A stretch of DNA of 64,000 nucleotides from Flavobacterium flabelliforme (GCF_017948675.1 NZ_JAGFBU010000002.1:372001-436000); one strand, 5' to 3'; shown: positions 25,674-34,882, counted from the first letter of the stretch. Translations and numbers: made by a program. The notes: generated from the letters alone by a model not told the origin.

Positions 25674-28024
25674 TTTAAATTTTTAATTTCTTTTACTTCT
25701 TGAAAATTTATTTCATTTGTCAAAGAAGATAGAATTGATTTTGCTATTTCTTTTGTGTTAATTTCTTCATCGTTTTCGAATATTGAAATATTATTTTCAA
25801 TATATATAGAAGCTTTTGATATTAAATCAGGGTTTTCAATCTCACTTAAATAATTGTTTTTCAAACACAAATCATATATTTGTTTGTATATTTTTTTTAT
25901 TTCATTCAAATGTTTTCTTCCATAATGGGCAATCCATGCTTGAAACATATCATTTGAATTAATTCCTAAAAATTCACAAATGATTTTCCAGTGCTCTTTT
26001 TTCTTTGGAAGAATAAATTTATCCAAACTAAAGTCCTTTGAATCAATTACATATTTTTGGTTAAAATATCTACTATGGATATATTCTAGACCTAATTTGT
26101 CTAGAGTATTATAGACATTGTCATACTTTGATAATTGTATTTGAAATTCGATTACTGAATCAGGTACTTTACTAAGTTTGTCTACTAATTTATCTCTACT
26201 TATTGCGGAACTGACTTCACTTTGTAATATAAAATCATCACCAATATTTAATTGAGAAATACAACTTGAAATAAGAGTGTTTTTTCTAATTAAAATAGTA
26301 GTATTTCCTTTTTCAACATATTCTATACCTTGAATGGTATGTATTATATACTCCTTATTATCACTTTCTTTTTTTACTTTGTTATTGAACTCGATTTCTT
26401 CATCATTATAAAAAATAATATCCTCACCTTCAATATTTACATTTTCAATTTCAATTTCAATATTCTCTTGCTTGTATTTCTTTCTGTAATTTATTATATC
26501 TTTTTTTATATTTTGAATTAATTCTAACTTAGATTTTTGATATTTTTCTTTGTTGTTAGAAAATTGAGCATCAGTATCTTCTCTAATAGGATTCAATAAT
26601 GGTTCATACTGATAATTTAAAATATGGTATTTTATCCAAGGCTGATAATTAAAATATATGAAATCAGGAATTATTACATTAAAATCAGATTTTTTTGAAA
26701 GTATATTGACTAGATTGATAATGTTAAAGGCATCTAATAATAATATATTTTTTTCATTGAGGTAGTAATCAATTTCGTTATTATCAATAAAAAGTACCCT
26801 ACTATTTAAATCATGTAAATAGTGTTTAAATGAATTTAATGATTTCTCTAATTTTTTCTTTCGAGTCCCTTTTATATCAGGTAACAATAGTACTGGTTTT
26901 TTTATGTCATTTATTAATTGTTTACCCCAGTCCAATTCATGTAATAAATAAATTATTTTTTTTATTTCATTAATTATTGGTTTTTTCGCAACAATAGGAT
27001 AATCAATTTTAAACATTTCAAACCAGTCCTCTTTTGGGAGTGATGGATTAATGAACAAAAACCAATATTTTGGGAATGGATTAGTAAATTTATTAAATTC
27101 ATATTCATTCCAATGGACTTTAAAACTACTTAAAATTTCAAATATTTCTAAATTATGATTAGTCTCAAATATTTTAAAATCAGGAATTAATACAGGTAAG
27201 TTAGTATTGTTAGGTTTAATCTCCTCTGGTAATAAAATAATATCATGCTCTTGTAAATTATTGTAACAGAAGCGAGAATTAATATTTAAATCAAATTTCT
27301 TTTTTCCAATATTTGACAGGTAATCATGAATGTTTTTGTGATAAGGATACTTTAGTGTAATTAGATTTACAATGTCTTGTTTACAAGTTTCATCTTCATA
27401 TTCAATAACTTCTTCTAAAGACATTTCATAATTATATTTTAAAGTATTAAAAAGAATATACTCATAATGTCTAATTTGTTCTCCAGTATGAATTGATAGA
27501 CATAAATCAAAATTAAAATCAATTAAAATTGGATGATTTATCAATCTTTGATTACTTATGTTTTTAAATAATTTAAATGTATTATATGTGATACGCCAAT
27601 GGGAATTTTCAATTTGTTCTTTACGAAATATTGGCAAAAATCTATTTGTTTCAACTACTATATTATCTGACCATATCAAGAAATTACCAGACTTTTTCAC
27701 AAAGTCAATTGTTGATTTTCCAGAACTAAAATTATTCCTTTTTATATTATAATCAAAGATATTTAAGAGACAGGTACCTTCAAAATCCGAAACTGGATTC
27801 TTTTTTAAAAGTCTATAGGTAAGTGAAAATAGACGAACGTAATCGTAAATTATATTTAATAACTTTTCATCATAACTAGGTAAGTAAAGAGTTAATTTTT
27901 CTTGGCTTGATATCAAAAAATTATAATACCATTTACCAATCACTTCCAGAATATAAGGTCTATTATCTTGAATTTCTAAAGTCTCAAGAACCACATCATG
28001 AATTTTATTAAATATTACTTCCAT
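25670..28024 (-). CDS. DrmE-like protein of a DISARM-type defence system
   Basis: The protein has 784 residues, AT-rich coding sequence and no Walker motif I can see. The C-terminal part, with KFILPKKKEHWKIICEFLGI and DMFQAWIAHYGRKHLNEIKKIY, has the style of nuclease- or helicase-associated defence proteins. Size and position (directly before drmA, after a C5 methyltransferase) are those of drmE in class 2 DISARM, whose biochemical role is not known. The identity is inferred mainly from context. It overlaps both neighbours (10 nt and 4 nt). Confidence 0.6.
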   Translation of the reverse strand: MEVIFNKIHDVVLETLEIQDNRPYILEVIGKWYYNFLISSQEKLTLYLPSYDEKLLNIIYDYVRLFSLTYRLLKKNPVSDFEGTCLLNIFDYNIKRNNFSSGKSTIDFVKKSGNFLIWSDNIVVETNRFLPIFRKEQIENSHWRITYNTFKLFKNISNQRLINHPILIDFNFDLCLSIHTGEQIRHYEYILFNTLKYNYEMSLEEVIEYEDETCKQDIVNLITLKYPYHKNIHDYLSNIGKKKFDLNINSRFCYNNLQEHDIILLPEEIKPNNTNLPVLIPDFKIFETNHNLEIFEILSSFKVHWNEYEFNKFTNPFPKYWFLFINPSLPKEDWFEMFKIDYPIVAKKPIINEIKKIIYLLHELDWGKQLINDIKKPVLLLPDIKGTRKKKLEKSLNSFKHYLHDLNSRVLFIDNNEIDYYLNEKNILLLDAFNIINLVNILSKKSDFNVIIPDFIYFNYQPWIKYHILNYQYEPLLNPIREDTDAQFSNNKEKYQKSKLELIQNIKKDIINYRKKYKQENIEIEIENVNIEGEDIIFYNDEEIEFNNKVKKESDNKEYIIHTIQGIEYVEKGNTTILIRKNTLISSCISQLNIGDDFILQSEVSSAISRDKLVDKLSKVPDSVIEFQIQLSKYDNVYNTLDKLGLEYIHSRYFNQKYVIDSKDFSLDKFILPKKKEHWKIICEFLGINSNDMFQAWIAHYGRKHLNEIKKIYKQIYDLCLKNNYLSEIENPDLISKASIYIENNISIFENDEEINTKEIAKSILSSLTNEINFQEVKEIKNLN

Positions 28025-29682
28025 AATATAATTTTAAGTGAATTCATCGCTCTAGTTGCTCCAATATAATTTTGAACTTTGGTACTGTCATTTAATTCCT
28101 TAGTAATTAAATAAACCGATTCGTTTTCTAAACCTCTGTATTTAATAGGGCTGCTATATCTAACTTTATTTGAAGAAATATTAATGTTGGCTTCTGTTAA
28201 TTCTTCAATATCTCTATAAAAGAATTCACTTACTATTTTTGTAAAATCTTCAATTAAATTGCTATGTATTAGTATGATTTTTTCCGAACTTGTAAAATTT
28301 ACATCATTTAAAATAAAGCTAAATAATTCTAACTTTTGCTTCAAATCATCAACACAAATCAAGCTGCTTTTATACTTGTTTTTTATTTTTCCATATTCAT
28401 TATACAATAAGCAATTTGAAATTTCTCCTATTTCTATATTTTGGGCGCAACGATAATTCTCATCAAAATAATAGTGTGTATATCCAATTTCAATAAAGAA
28501 ATCTGTATACCAAGCTAATTCCTTCAGATTAGATGCAATTGCTTGATCAGGGTCATATAAAACTAAAATCTTAGGTTTGCCTAATTTTGAATTTAATTTC
28601 TCGATAAAATCGTATAATCCTTTATCAAAGTATTCCTGTGCCTCATCAAATATTAAAAAATCTATATCCGCTGCAACACTTTCTTGCGTTACTGCATCCG
28701 AAAATATTCTGAAACTTATATTGTTAGAGTCTAATTGATAATCATTAAGGATAATATGTTCTAATTTGGATCTAATGAATTTATTTGCACAATAAACAAT
28801 GCCTTTTTGTTGTTTTAATAAATTTTCAGCTAAAAACTTTATTGCCAATGCTGTCTTCCCAGTGCCAGGAGCTCCTTGTATTATAACATTTTTGTTGCGA
28901 CTTAAACCTTTTAAAACTTCATAGTTTTCTTTTAAAATTAATTCTGCATTTATTCTATCAGGATTAAAACCGTAAGTGGTTTGTGTTGGGAAAAGTTCAG
29001 ATTTTAATCGTTTTAATTCTTTTGAACTCAATTCAGGATATTGCTCGTAAGCCTTTTTTGAAATAGCTTCGGCACTTAAATTAGGGAATAGTTCCTTTAT
29101 CGTTCTAATTCTTGCTTTTCTTCCTAATTCGTTGATAAACTTGAAAAAAATATTTTGAATTGCTCTATCATCCAAACCAGAAATATCTGCTTTTGAAAAG
29201 AATATATCTCTATAACCAATTAACTGAGGACTTTTTAAAATGAAACCAGCTTCATGTGGAAGAACTACTGCTCGGTAAACAAAAACAGAAGAATCAATCA
29301 GTTTTTTAAAAGTATGGACATATTCTTTAGCTTGAGTAAATGGATTTTGAGTTTCATATTCTTTACCTTCACCTGAAGAGAAATAGCAATCATTTTCGTC
29401 AACTCTTAGACCCCCACCTTTTACTTCAATTATTAACAATCCTTGTTTAGAGAGTAAAAGAAAATCAACTTGCCCTTCAACTTTTCTTTTGCTAGATGGA
29501 TGAGTTGATAAATTATAGTTATGCTTAAAATACCAAATTTCATCCTCAACAAATTTATTTTTATTAAAGGTAAGAAATTGTTCATATAACCAAAGTTCAC
29601 CAAATAGGGTATTTCCATCTTGATTAATAATGATAGCTTCTAAATTTTGTTTAGCATAATTATCAATAAAATGTATTGGCAT
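28015..29682 (-). CDS. NERD nuclease-like domain fused to an SF1 helicase
   Basis: The protein has 555 residues. The N-terminal NERD domain (about 20-150) shows a PD-(D/E)xK-like pattern, GQVDFLLLSKQGLLIIEVKGG. A UvrD/DUF2075-like ATPase follows: Walker A IQGAPGTGKTALA (about 273), Walker B FLIFDEAQEY (about 345), the DPDQAIA motif, and the end YRGLENESVYLITKE with YIGATRA. It probably binds or cuts DNA and uses ATP. It lies 5 nt after the methyltransferase and overlaps the DrmE-like gene. NERD helicases are not part of the canonical DISARM gene sets, so this is an added or alternative component. Confidence 0.82.
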   Translation of the reverse strand: MPIHFIDNYAKQNLEAIIINQDGNTLFGELWLYEQFLTFNKNKFVEDEIWYFKHNYNLSTHPSSKRKVEGQVDFLLLSKQGLLIIEVKGGGLRVDENDCYFSSGEGKEYETQNPFTQAKEYVHTFKKLIDSSVFVYRAVVLPHEAGFILKSPQLIGYRDIFFSKADISGLDDRAIQNIFFKFINELGRKARIRTIKELFPNLSAEAISKKAYEQYPELSSKELKRLKSELFPTQTTYGFNPDRINAELILKENYEVLKGLSRNKNVIIQGAPGTGKTALAIKFLAENLLKQQKGIVYCANKFIRSKLEHIILNDYQLDSNNISFRIFSDAVTQESVAADIDFLIFDEAQEYFDKGLYDFIEKLNSKLGKPKILVLYDPDQAIASNLKELAWYTDFFIEIGYTHYYFDENYRCAQNIEIGEISNCLLYNEYGKIKNKYKSSLICVDDLKQKLELFSFILNDVNFTSSEKIILIHSNLIEDFTKIVSEFFYRDIEELTEANINISSNKVRYSSPIKYRGLENESVYLITKELNDSTKVQNYIGATRAMNSLKIILWK

Positions 29683-29687
29683 ATTTT

Positions 29688-31391
29688 TTAGTTTGAATTA
29701 GCAATAGTTGCTATTTTATTAATAGCATATAAAGCAAAAAGTTGTTTTGTTGGCACCATCTTTTTAAGAAAAATAGTAGTGTCAATTTGGACAAAGTTTG
29801 GTTCATCAATTATAGTTTTTTGAATAATATTTCCTACTTCATCTACAAGACGAGTTGGTTCCAAAAAATCTCCAATGGACTTTTGTAATTCAAACATTTC
29901 TTGAAGTTTGTTAGCACTACCTATTTTTTCAGAAAACCCGTTATTTATGAGTTCTAAAAATTTAGCCCCGCCTTTAAATTTTAAAACAATAGACTCAAGT
30001 TTTTTAAAATATTCATCCTCTATATGCTGAATAGGAAATCCTTTTCCAGTGCCATATTGTATTGACGTTCTCCATTTTCCATCTGGTTTATTGTTTTTTT
30101 CAATATTGTAATTTGAAAGTGTAACTGTCAGATTTCCTTCTTTTACTGGTTGCCATCTACATCTAGCATTTTTGTTTTTTATTGGTGGATTGTCAAATGT
30201 TTTTCTGGAATAATTATTTAAATTTAATACACCTTTTAAATTAGGAATACCATCAGTAATTAATTTCAATTCCTGTTTAATACCTAGAGTACTTAATACT
30301 GTTGATGCAAACGCTCTACTTACAGAAGCACAAACCGCATTACCCACTAAACGCCATTTAGCATTTTCAGAGCCCACGAATTGATAGGTAATAGGAAACC
30401 CCATGATTATTGAAGCTTCTCTTACTGTTGGAAGTCTATATTCACCATCTCCAGTTCTGTTAATTTCTGATTTATAAATTATTGATTCTCTTGAATTGGC
30501 TATTTTAGTAGCTGTTATCGTTCTGCTTGGGTTATTTACATTTTCAGGGAATGACATTTTTCCCATAAATGGATGGTTTGTTTTCCAATGTTTGGAAAAT
30601 CGCCATTCTGCTTCGTAAACACCTGTATCATAGAAATGATCTGTGATTTTATCTTGTTCAAGTTCTATAGGATATTGAATATCCTTAATTAGAACTTTAC
30701 TCTTTTTTTCAAAAGGTGAGGGAAAGTTTCTCTTAATTAAACTAATAGAATTGTAAAGTGGTAAATTAAGTTGAGAATCTTTTTGTTGATGAGTTGGTTG
30801 AGGAATGATTAATTTTTTCTTTTTAATAATTTCACCTGAGATGACCCTTTTTCTTGATTGAATCGAACCGTAATCAGCTGAATTTATTACTGATGTATTT
30901 TCAAATAAATCAATTGCAATTTTTAATGGACTAATTCTGTATTTATTTGCCCATTCAGTTAATCCTAAATCTTTAAATGTATATTGAGTTTGTAAGTATC
31001 TTTTAGAGTTTACTACATTTTCCATAAACCAAGCTTTCAAAATGGAATTTGGTTGATGTTTCTTAACTGCCACTATTCTTAAAAATGTTTCTGTTAATTC
31101 AACTCCTAGAGATTTGTCTGCATTACCAGACTTATTAGAACTTGAAAAACTTACACAAGGTGGGCTACCGATTATTATGTCAGTGTCAGGAAGATTTTCT
31201 ATTTCTTCAATTGATTTCTTGAAATCTAAAATATTTTTTACTTGACATTCTAAATTAAAATTATGGTTATATGTATCAATAGCAGGTTTCCAATGATCAT
31301 AACCATGTTTAATTTCAAAACCCATTTGTTTGAAACCTTCGGAAAAACCTCCAGCACCACAAAAGAAATCTATGACTGTTAAATTATTCAT
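29688..31391 (-). CDS. DNA (cytosine-5-)methyltransferase of the DISARM-like operon (DrmMII-like)
   Basis: The protein has 567 residues. Motif I is DFFCGAGGFSEGF (about 8-20). The catalytic motif IV is GSPPCVSFSSSN (about 77-88), motif VI is FMENV (about 122) and motif VIII is QSRKRV (about 177). The late motifs are RLPTVREASIIMGFP and RLVGNAVCASVS (about 313-355). A C-terminal extension of about 200 residues follows the core and is unassigned. It would methylate host DNA at a specific site to mark self. It is the promoter-proximal gene of the defence operon, as drmMII can be. Confidence 0.88.
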   Translation of the reverse strand: MNNLTVIDFFCGAGGFSEGFKQMGFEIKHGYDHWKPAIDTYNHNFNLECQVKNILDFKKSIEEIENLPDTDIIIGSPPCVSFSSSNKSGNADKSLGVELTETFLRIVAVKKHQPNSILKAWFMENVVNSKRYLQTQYTFKDLGLTEWANKYRISPLKIAIDLFENTSVINSADYGSIQSRKRVISGEIIKKKKLIIPQPTHQQKDSQLNLPLYNSISLIKRNFPSPFEKKSKVLIKDIQYPIELEQDKITDHFYDTGVYEAEWRFSKHWKTNHPFMGKMSFPENVNNPSRTITATKIANSRESIIYKSEINRTGDGEYRLPTVREASIIMGFPITYQFVGSENAKWRLVGNAVCASVSRAFASTVLSTLGIKQELKLITDGIPNLKGVLNLNNYSRKTFDNPPIKNKNARCRWQPVKEGNLTVTLSNYNIEKNNKPDGKWRTSIQYGTGKGFPIQHIEDEYFKKLESIVLKFKGGAKFLELINNGFSEKIGSANKLQEMFELQKSIGDFLEPTRLVDEVGNIIQKTIIDEPNFVQIDTTIFLKKMVPTKQLFALYAINKIATIANSN

Positions 31392-31744
31392 TTTTAATTA
31401 CTGTAATTTTATTAAAGCAAATTTTGTGCTTATTACATTTATAAATTATAAATAGTTTAGATTGATAATTTATATTTGAAATGATGATTATACTATTAAC
31501 AGTTTATTTTTTATTATAAATAAACATATCTTTTCTTTTAGATATTGGACTAATTTTTAAGAAAAAATAATAATTATTTACAATAATACACAATCCTTTT
31601 GAAAGAAAAATACGTAAAGCCGTAAAAAACTAAATATTTTCAATATTACTTTTTCAATACTTAATTTTGTATTTGCATAAAGACCTTCTCAATTCTTTTT
31701 TATTTAAAGCGTCAATAACAAACTAAATCCTCATTTCACCACAA
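31392..31744. other. AT-rich non-coding leader of the defence operon
   Basis: This very AT-rich spacer must contain the promoter of the minus-strand defence operon. No TAnnTTTG box with a spaced TTG is visible. No 5' part of the truncated DUF3427 gene and no integrase or tRNA is present here. Confidence 0.4.
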
Positions 31745-31832
31745 TTTTGCGTTAGGGATTAAAGTGAAATCCTTTTGTTTTTGAGAAAAAAACAAAAGAT
31801 TGTAGTGGAAAGCCCGACCTTTAGGGAACGCC
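31745..31832 (+). repeat. Dispersed flavobacterial intergenic repeat, copy 1
   Basis: The copy starts TTTGCGTTAGGGAT and continues AAGTGAAATCC. It has a central hairpin (CTTTTGTTTTT / AAAAAACAAAAG) and ends AGTGGAAAGCCCGACCT. The same layout is found inverted at 37795-37925 with a different hairpin. This kind of element, conserved ends around a variable stem, is familiar from Flavobacterium intergenic regions. Its function is unknown. Confidence 0.65.
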
Positions 31833-31869
31833 CAAAAGAATTTAATCGCAATGTTCTGAGTTCTTGCGA

Positions 31870-32739
31870 TTACTTCTTTTTAATCTTCCTCCAAATCATT
31901 GTAAATCCTTTTACGACTATAAAAGCGAGGATTCCGCCGATTAATCCGGCTAGAAATTCACCAATTATCGAAGGTAAGTTTTGTAGTAAATGATGTAGCG
32001 GTTCTATCTTGTGCATAAATATTCCTCCGGCTACTAGAATCAGCGCGATAGTTCCTATAAATGCCAATCCTTTGATAACCATAGGGAGTAAGCCAATTAG
32101 CATTTTCCCGATTTTTTTTCCGATTTTGGATTTTTTAGTAAGGAGTAGCATTCCGAAATCGTCCATGCGGACAATGGCTGCAACAATTCCGTAAACGCCT
32201 ATCGTGGCTACTAATGCAACAAATGAAACTACAATAATTTGGGTAGTGATTGGTTTTCCGACCACGCTGCCTAAAGCAATGATTACAATTTCTATAGAGA
32301 GTATAAAGTCGGTTACTATGGCGGCTTTTACTTTTTGTTTTTCTAATACTAAGAGTTCTTCTGGCGTGAGATCAAAATCTTCAGTTGTAGTTTCTTCTTT
32401 TGGATGAGGTACAATGTATTCGTATATTTTTTCGGCACCTTCGTAAGCTAAATAGACAGCACCTAATAAAAGAACTACCGTAATTAACCAAGGTACAAAA
32501 TAGCTTAGTAAAAAAGCGAGTGGTAGTATAATTAATTTGTTTAAAAGTGAGCCTTTGGTAATGGCCCATAAAACGGGAATTTCTCGGGAGGAAACAAAAC
32601 CAGATGCTTTTTCGGCATTTACGGCTAAATCATCGCCTAATATTCCTGCCGTTTTTTTGGTGGCTATTTTACTCATCATTGCAACATCATCCATAATTGC
32701 TCCGATATCGTCTAGTAATGCAAAAAATCCTGTAGCCAT
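31870..32739 (-). CDS. DUF808 (YedI-like) membrane protein
   Basis: The protein has 289 residues. The N-terminus has the conserved FFALLDDIGAIMDDVAMMSK and the TAGILGDDLAVNAEKASGF block. Six or so hydrophobic segments follow, the last being FLAGLIGGILAFIVVKGF. DUF808/YedI proteins are inner membrane proteins of unknown function. The gene lies 3 nt after the dienelactone-hydrolase-like gene and was probably co-transcribed with it. It is the right flank of the defence island. Confidence 0.9.
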   Translation of the reverse strand: MATGFFALLDDIGAIMDDVAMMSKIATKKTAGILGDDLAVNAEKASGFVSSREIPVLWAITKGSLLNKLIILPLAFLLSYFVPWLITVVLLLGAVYLAYEGAEKIYEYIVPHPKEETTTEDFDLTPEELLVLEKQKVKAAIVTDFILSIEIVIIALGSVVGKPITTQIIVVSFVALVATIGVYGIVAAIVRMDDFGMLLLTKKSKIGKKIGKMLIGLLPMVIKGLAFIGTIALILVAGGIFMHKIEPLHHLLQNLPSIIGEFLAGLIGGILAFIVVKGFTMIWRKIKKK

Positions 32740-32742
32740 AAT

Positions 32743-33654
32743 TTATTTCTTATTTAGTTTTTCGTTAAAAAATTGTAATGTTCTTGTCCAAGAGAGTGTT
32801 GCGGCTGCTTCATCATATCGAGGTGTGGTGTTGTTGTGAAAACCGTGATTGACTTCGGGATAAATATAGGCTGTGTTTTCGACTTGGTTTTTATTGAGAA
32901 TGGCTTGAAAAGCGGGCCAACCTTCATTTACGCGACTGTCTAAACCGGCGTAGTGTAGTAGGAGTGGTGTTTTGATATTTTGGGCTTCTTCTGCAGTGGG
33001 TTGTCCTCCATAATACGGAACAGCGGCACCTAATTCTGGGATTTTGACTGCCATCATATTCGCTACCCAACCACCAAAACAAAATCCAACAACACCTACT
33101 TGTCCGTTGCAGTTTTTATGGGATTTTAAATAGTGATAGGCCGCAATAAAATCTTCGAGCATTTCCTCACGAGAACGTTTTTTTTGTAATTCCCTTCCGT
33201 CATCATCATTCCCGGGATAACCACCCAAAGGCGATAGTGCATCAGGTGCGAGAGTGATGAATCCTTCAAGAGCTGCTCTACGACCTACATCTTCAATATA
33301 TGGATTAAGTCCACGGTTTTCATGCACGACTATAATTCCTGGTAATTTGTTTTTTGTTTTTGATGATTGTGATAAAAGCCCTTTGATTGAACCACCGCCT
33401 TGTGGAGAATCATAAGTGATGAAAGCTGATTTCAATCGAGGATCTTCGGGTTTTATCAAAATAGATTCCAAGTAATTAGGCGTCATAAAACTGAGTAACG
33501 AAGGAAGTGTAAGCGTTCCTACAGCAAATAGTGATAGTTTTTCGACAAACTGTCTTCTTCCAATTTTATTGTGCGCGTAATCATCGTATAAATCGAATAT
33601 TTCCTGACTGATCTCTTCTTTAGTGAGCTTTTTCATGCGGTATTTTTGAGACAC
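32743..33654 (-). CDS. Dienelactone hydrolase family protein, probably exported
   Basis: The protein has 303 residues. A long N-terminus contains IGRRQFVEKLSLFAVGTL, which resembles a Tat or anchor segment (about 37-60). The hydrolase domain has the Cys nucleophile in GFCFGG (about 195), then the segments LLHYAGLDSRVNEGW and PEVNHGFHN that supply Asp and His. The family hydrolyses dienelactone-like lactones, but the actual substrate is unknown. It is the first gene of a two-gene unit with the DUF808 gene. Confidence 0.87.
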   Translation of the reverse strand: MSQKYRMKKLTKEEISQEIFDLYDDYAHNKIGRRQFVEKLSLFAVGTLTLPSLLSFMTPNYLESILIKPEDPRLKSAFITYDSPQGGGSIKGLLSQSSKTKNKLPGIIVVHENRGLNPYIEDVGRRAALEGFITLAPDALSPLGGYPGNDDDGRELQKKRSREEMLEDFIAAYHYLKSHKNCNGQVGVVGFCFGGWVANMMAVKIPELGAAVPYYGGQPTAEEAQNIKTPLLLHYAGLDSRVNEGWPAFQAILNKNQVENTAYIYPEVNHGFHNNTTPRYDEAAATLSWTRTLQFFNEKLNKK

Positions 33655-33830
33655 CTAATGTAAGAAAAAAAGTTTTTTTTGAAGCAATCTCTCTTTTAAT
33701 GTTGCAATTAAATTTCATGACTTAATTTGAAATAGTTAATAGCAATTTGGTTTTGGATAGTGTTTTTAGTTGAAATTAAAACTACAAATCGCAACTAATT
33801 AGAAATGAGTAATTTGTATTTTTTATTTGG

Positions 33831-33930
33831 TTTTGTTTAACCTTTTTCAAAAAAATAACACTTTTTTATAAAGTTTGAGGTGGAATGTGTCGTTTATAAA
33901 TAAAAATTATTTTACATTTGTTTAATAAAT
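33831..33930 (+). promoter_or_regulatory. Promoter of the B12-binding MerR gene with candidate operators
   Basis: TACATTTG (33913-33920) fits the -7 element, but no TTG occurs at the right spacing. ATTTGTTTAATAAAT (33916-33930) overlaps the box and matches, in 13 of 15 positions, the reverse complement of the element over the crtI -7 box (34868-34882). TTTTGTTTAAC at 33831-33841 recurs inverted in the tetR promoter at 48337-48347. These are candidate binding sites for the MerR regulator. Confidence 0.5.
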
Positions 33931-33938
33931 ATGAAGTA

Positions 33939-34841
33939 ATGATAAACAATAATATAAAAAACGTGTTCAGTATTAAAGATCTTGAGAATCTTTCTGGTAT
34001 CAAAGCCCATACCATACGTATTTGGGAGAAAAGATATGATATTTTGCAACCCATGCGTACTGATACTAACATTCGATTATATGATTTGGCGAGTTTACAA
34101 AAACTGCTAAACATTACCTTATTACACGATTATGGCTATAAAATTTCAAAAATAGCTACGTATCCACAAGATAAAATTCCTTCTTTGGTGCGAGAAATAA
34201 TTTCTAACAAAACTGCCAAAAGCCATGCTATTAGTGAGCTGAAAATGGCAATGATGAATTTTGATCAAGAGCTTTTTTTTAATACTTATAACTGGCTGAT
34301 TGCTGAAAAGTCATTCAAAGAAATTTTTCATCAAGTTTTCATTCCGCTGATGAATGAGTTGGGATTATTATGGCAATCAGATACGATTACTCCTGCTCAC
34401 GAACATTTTATAAGTTATTTGATTAAACAAAAATTACTGATAAATACAGAAAAACTGCAGGTTTTAAAACCGACCAAATTAAATAAAGTGTTTGTTTTAT
34501 CACTTCCAATGAATGAGATACATGAGTTGGGTTTGATGTATCTGAATTATGAAATTTTATTGCACGGGTATAAAAGTATTTTCTTAGGAGAAAGTATGCC
34601 AATAGACAATTTAAAAGACATGAAAAAGCATTTTGATTCTATTGTTTATGTGTCTTATCTGACGGTACAGCCAGAAAGAGATATTTTAGATTCCTATGTT
34701 CAAAAAATGTCAGAAGAATTAGTGGATGATACTACAGAATTGTGGTACATTGGGAGAATGGTAGAGTTTATAAATCGAGAGGGACTTTCGGATACTATTT
34801 CTATTTTTAATTCAATCGGTGATTTAGTAGAACAACTTTAA
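33939..34841 (+). CDS. MerR-family regulator with cobalamin-binding domain (CarH/LitR-like)
   Basis: The protein has 300 residues. The N-terminal MerR helix-turn-helix is FSIKDLENLSGIKAHTIRIW. A four-helix B12 domain contains the Wx9EH motif (Trp145, Glu155, His156), and a Rossmann-like B12 domain contains ExHxxG (EIHELG, His195). These are the cofactor signatures of AdoCbl photoreceptors such as CarH and LitR, which repress carotenoid and photolyase genes in the dark. The residue after Trp145 is Gln, where Thermus CarH has His132. The upstream TTG at 33918 overlaps the -7 box, so the ATG at 33939 is preferred. It is directly upstream of crtI-crtB-crtZ. Confidence 0.85.
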   Translation: MINNNIKNVFSIKDLENLSGIKAHTIRIWEKRYDILQPMRTDTNIRLYDLASLQKLLNITLLHDYGYKISKIATYPQDKIPSLVREIISNKTAKSHAISELKMAMMNFDQELFFNTYNWLIAEKSFKEIFHQVFIPLMNELGLLWQSDTITPAHEHFISYLIKQKLLINTEKLQVLKPTKLNKVFVLSLPMNEIHELGLMYLNYEILLHGYKSIFLGESMPIDNLKDMKKHFDSIVYVSYLTVQPERDILDSYVQKMSEELVDDTTELWYIGRMVEFINREGLSDTISIFNSIGDLVEQL

Positions 34842-34864
34842 CTTTTTTTTGTCTAATCTTTTTG

Positions 34865-34882
34865 TATATTTGCTAAACAAAT
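34865..34882 (+). promoter_or_regulatory. crtI promoter box overlapping a candidate MerR operator
   Basis: TATATTTG (34865-34872) is a good -7 box only 8 nt before the crtI ATG, so the transcript would be leaderless or nearly so. The imperfect palindrome ATTTG-CTAAA-CAAAT (34868-34882) covers the box and the start site. The TTG at 34849-34851 is only 13 nt upstream, too close for a -33 element, which hints at factor-dependent transcription. Confidence 0.5.

Noticed and set aside
33766-33798. Inverted repeat TTAGTTG / CAACTAA upstream of the MerR-type gene
   Set aside because: The arms are only 7 bp with a 19-nt gap, in AT-rich DNA far from the -7 box. This is too weak to call an operator.
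33918-33938. TTG start for the MerR-type regulator
   Set aside because: The TTG lies inside the -7 box, and the ATG at 33939 gives a normal MerR N-terminus.
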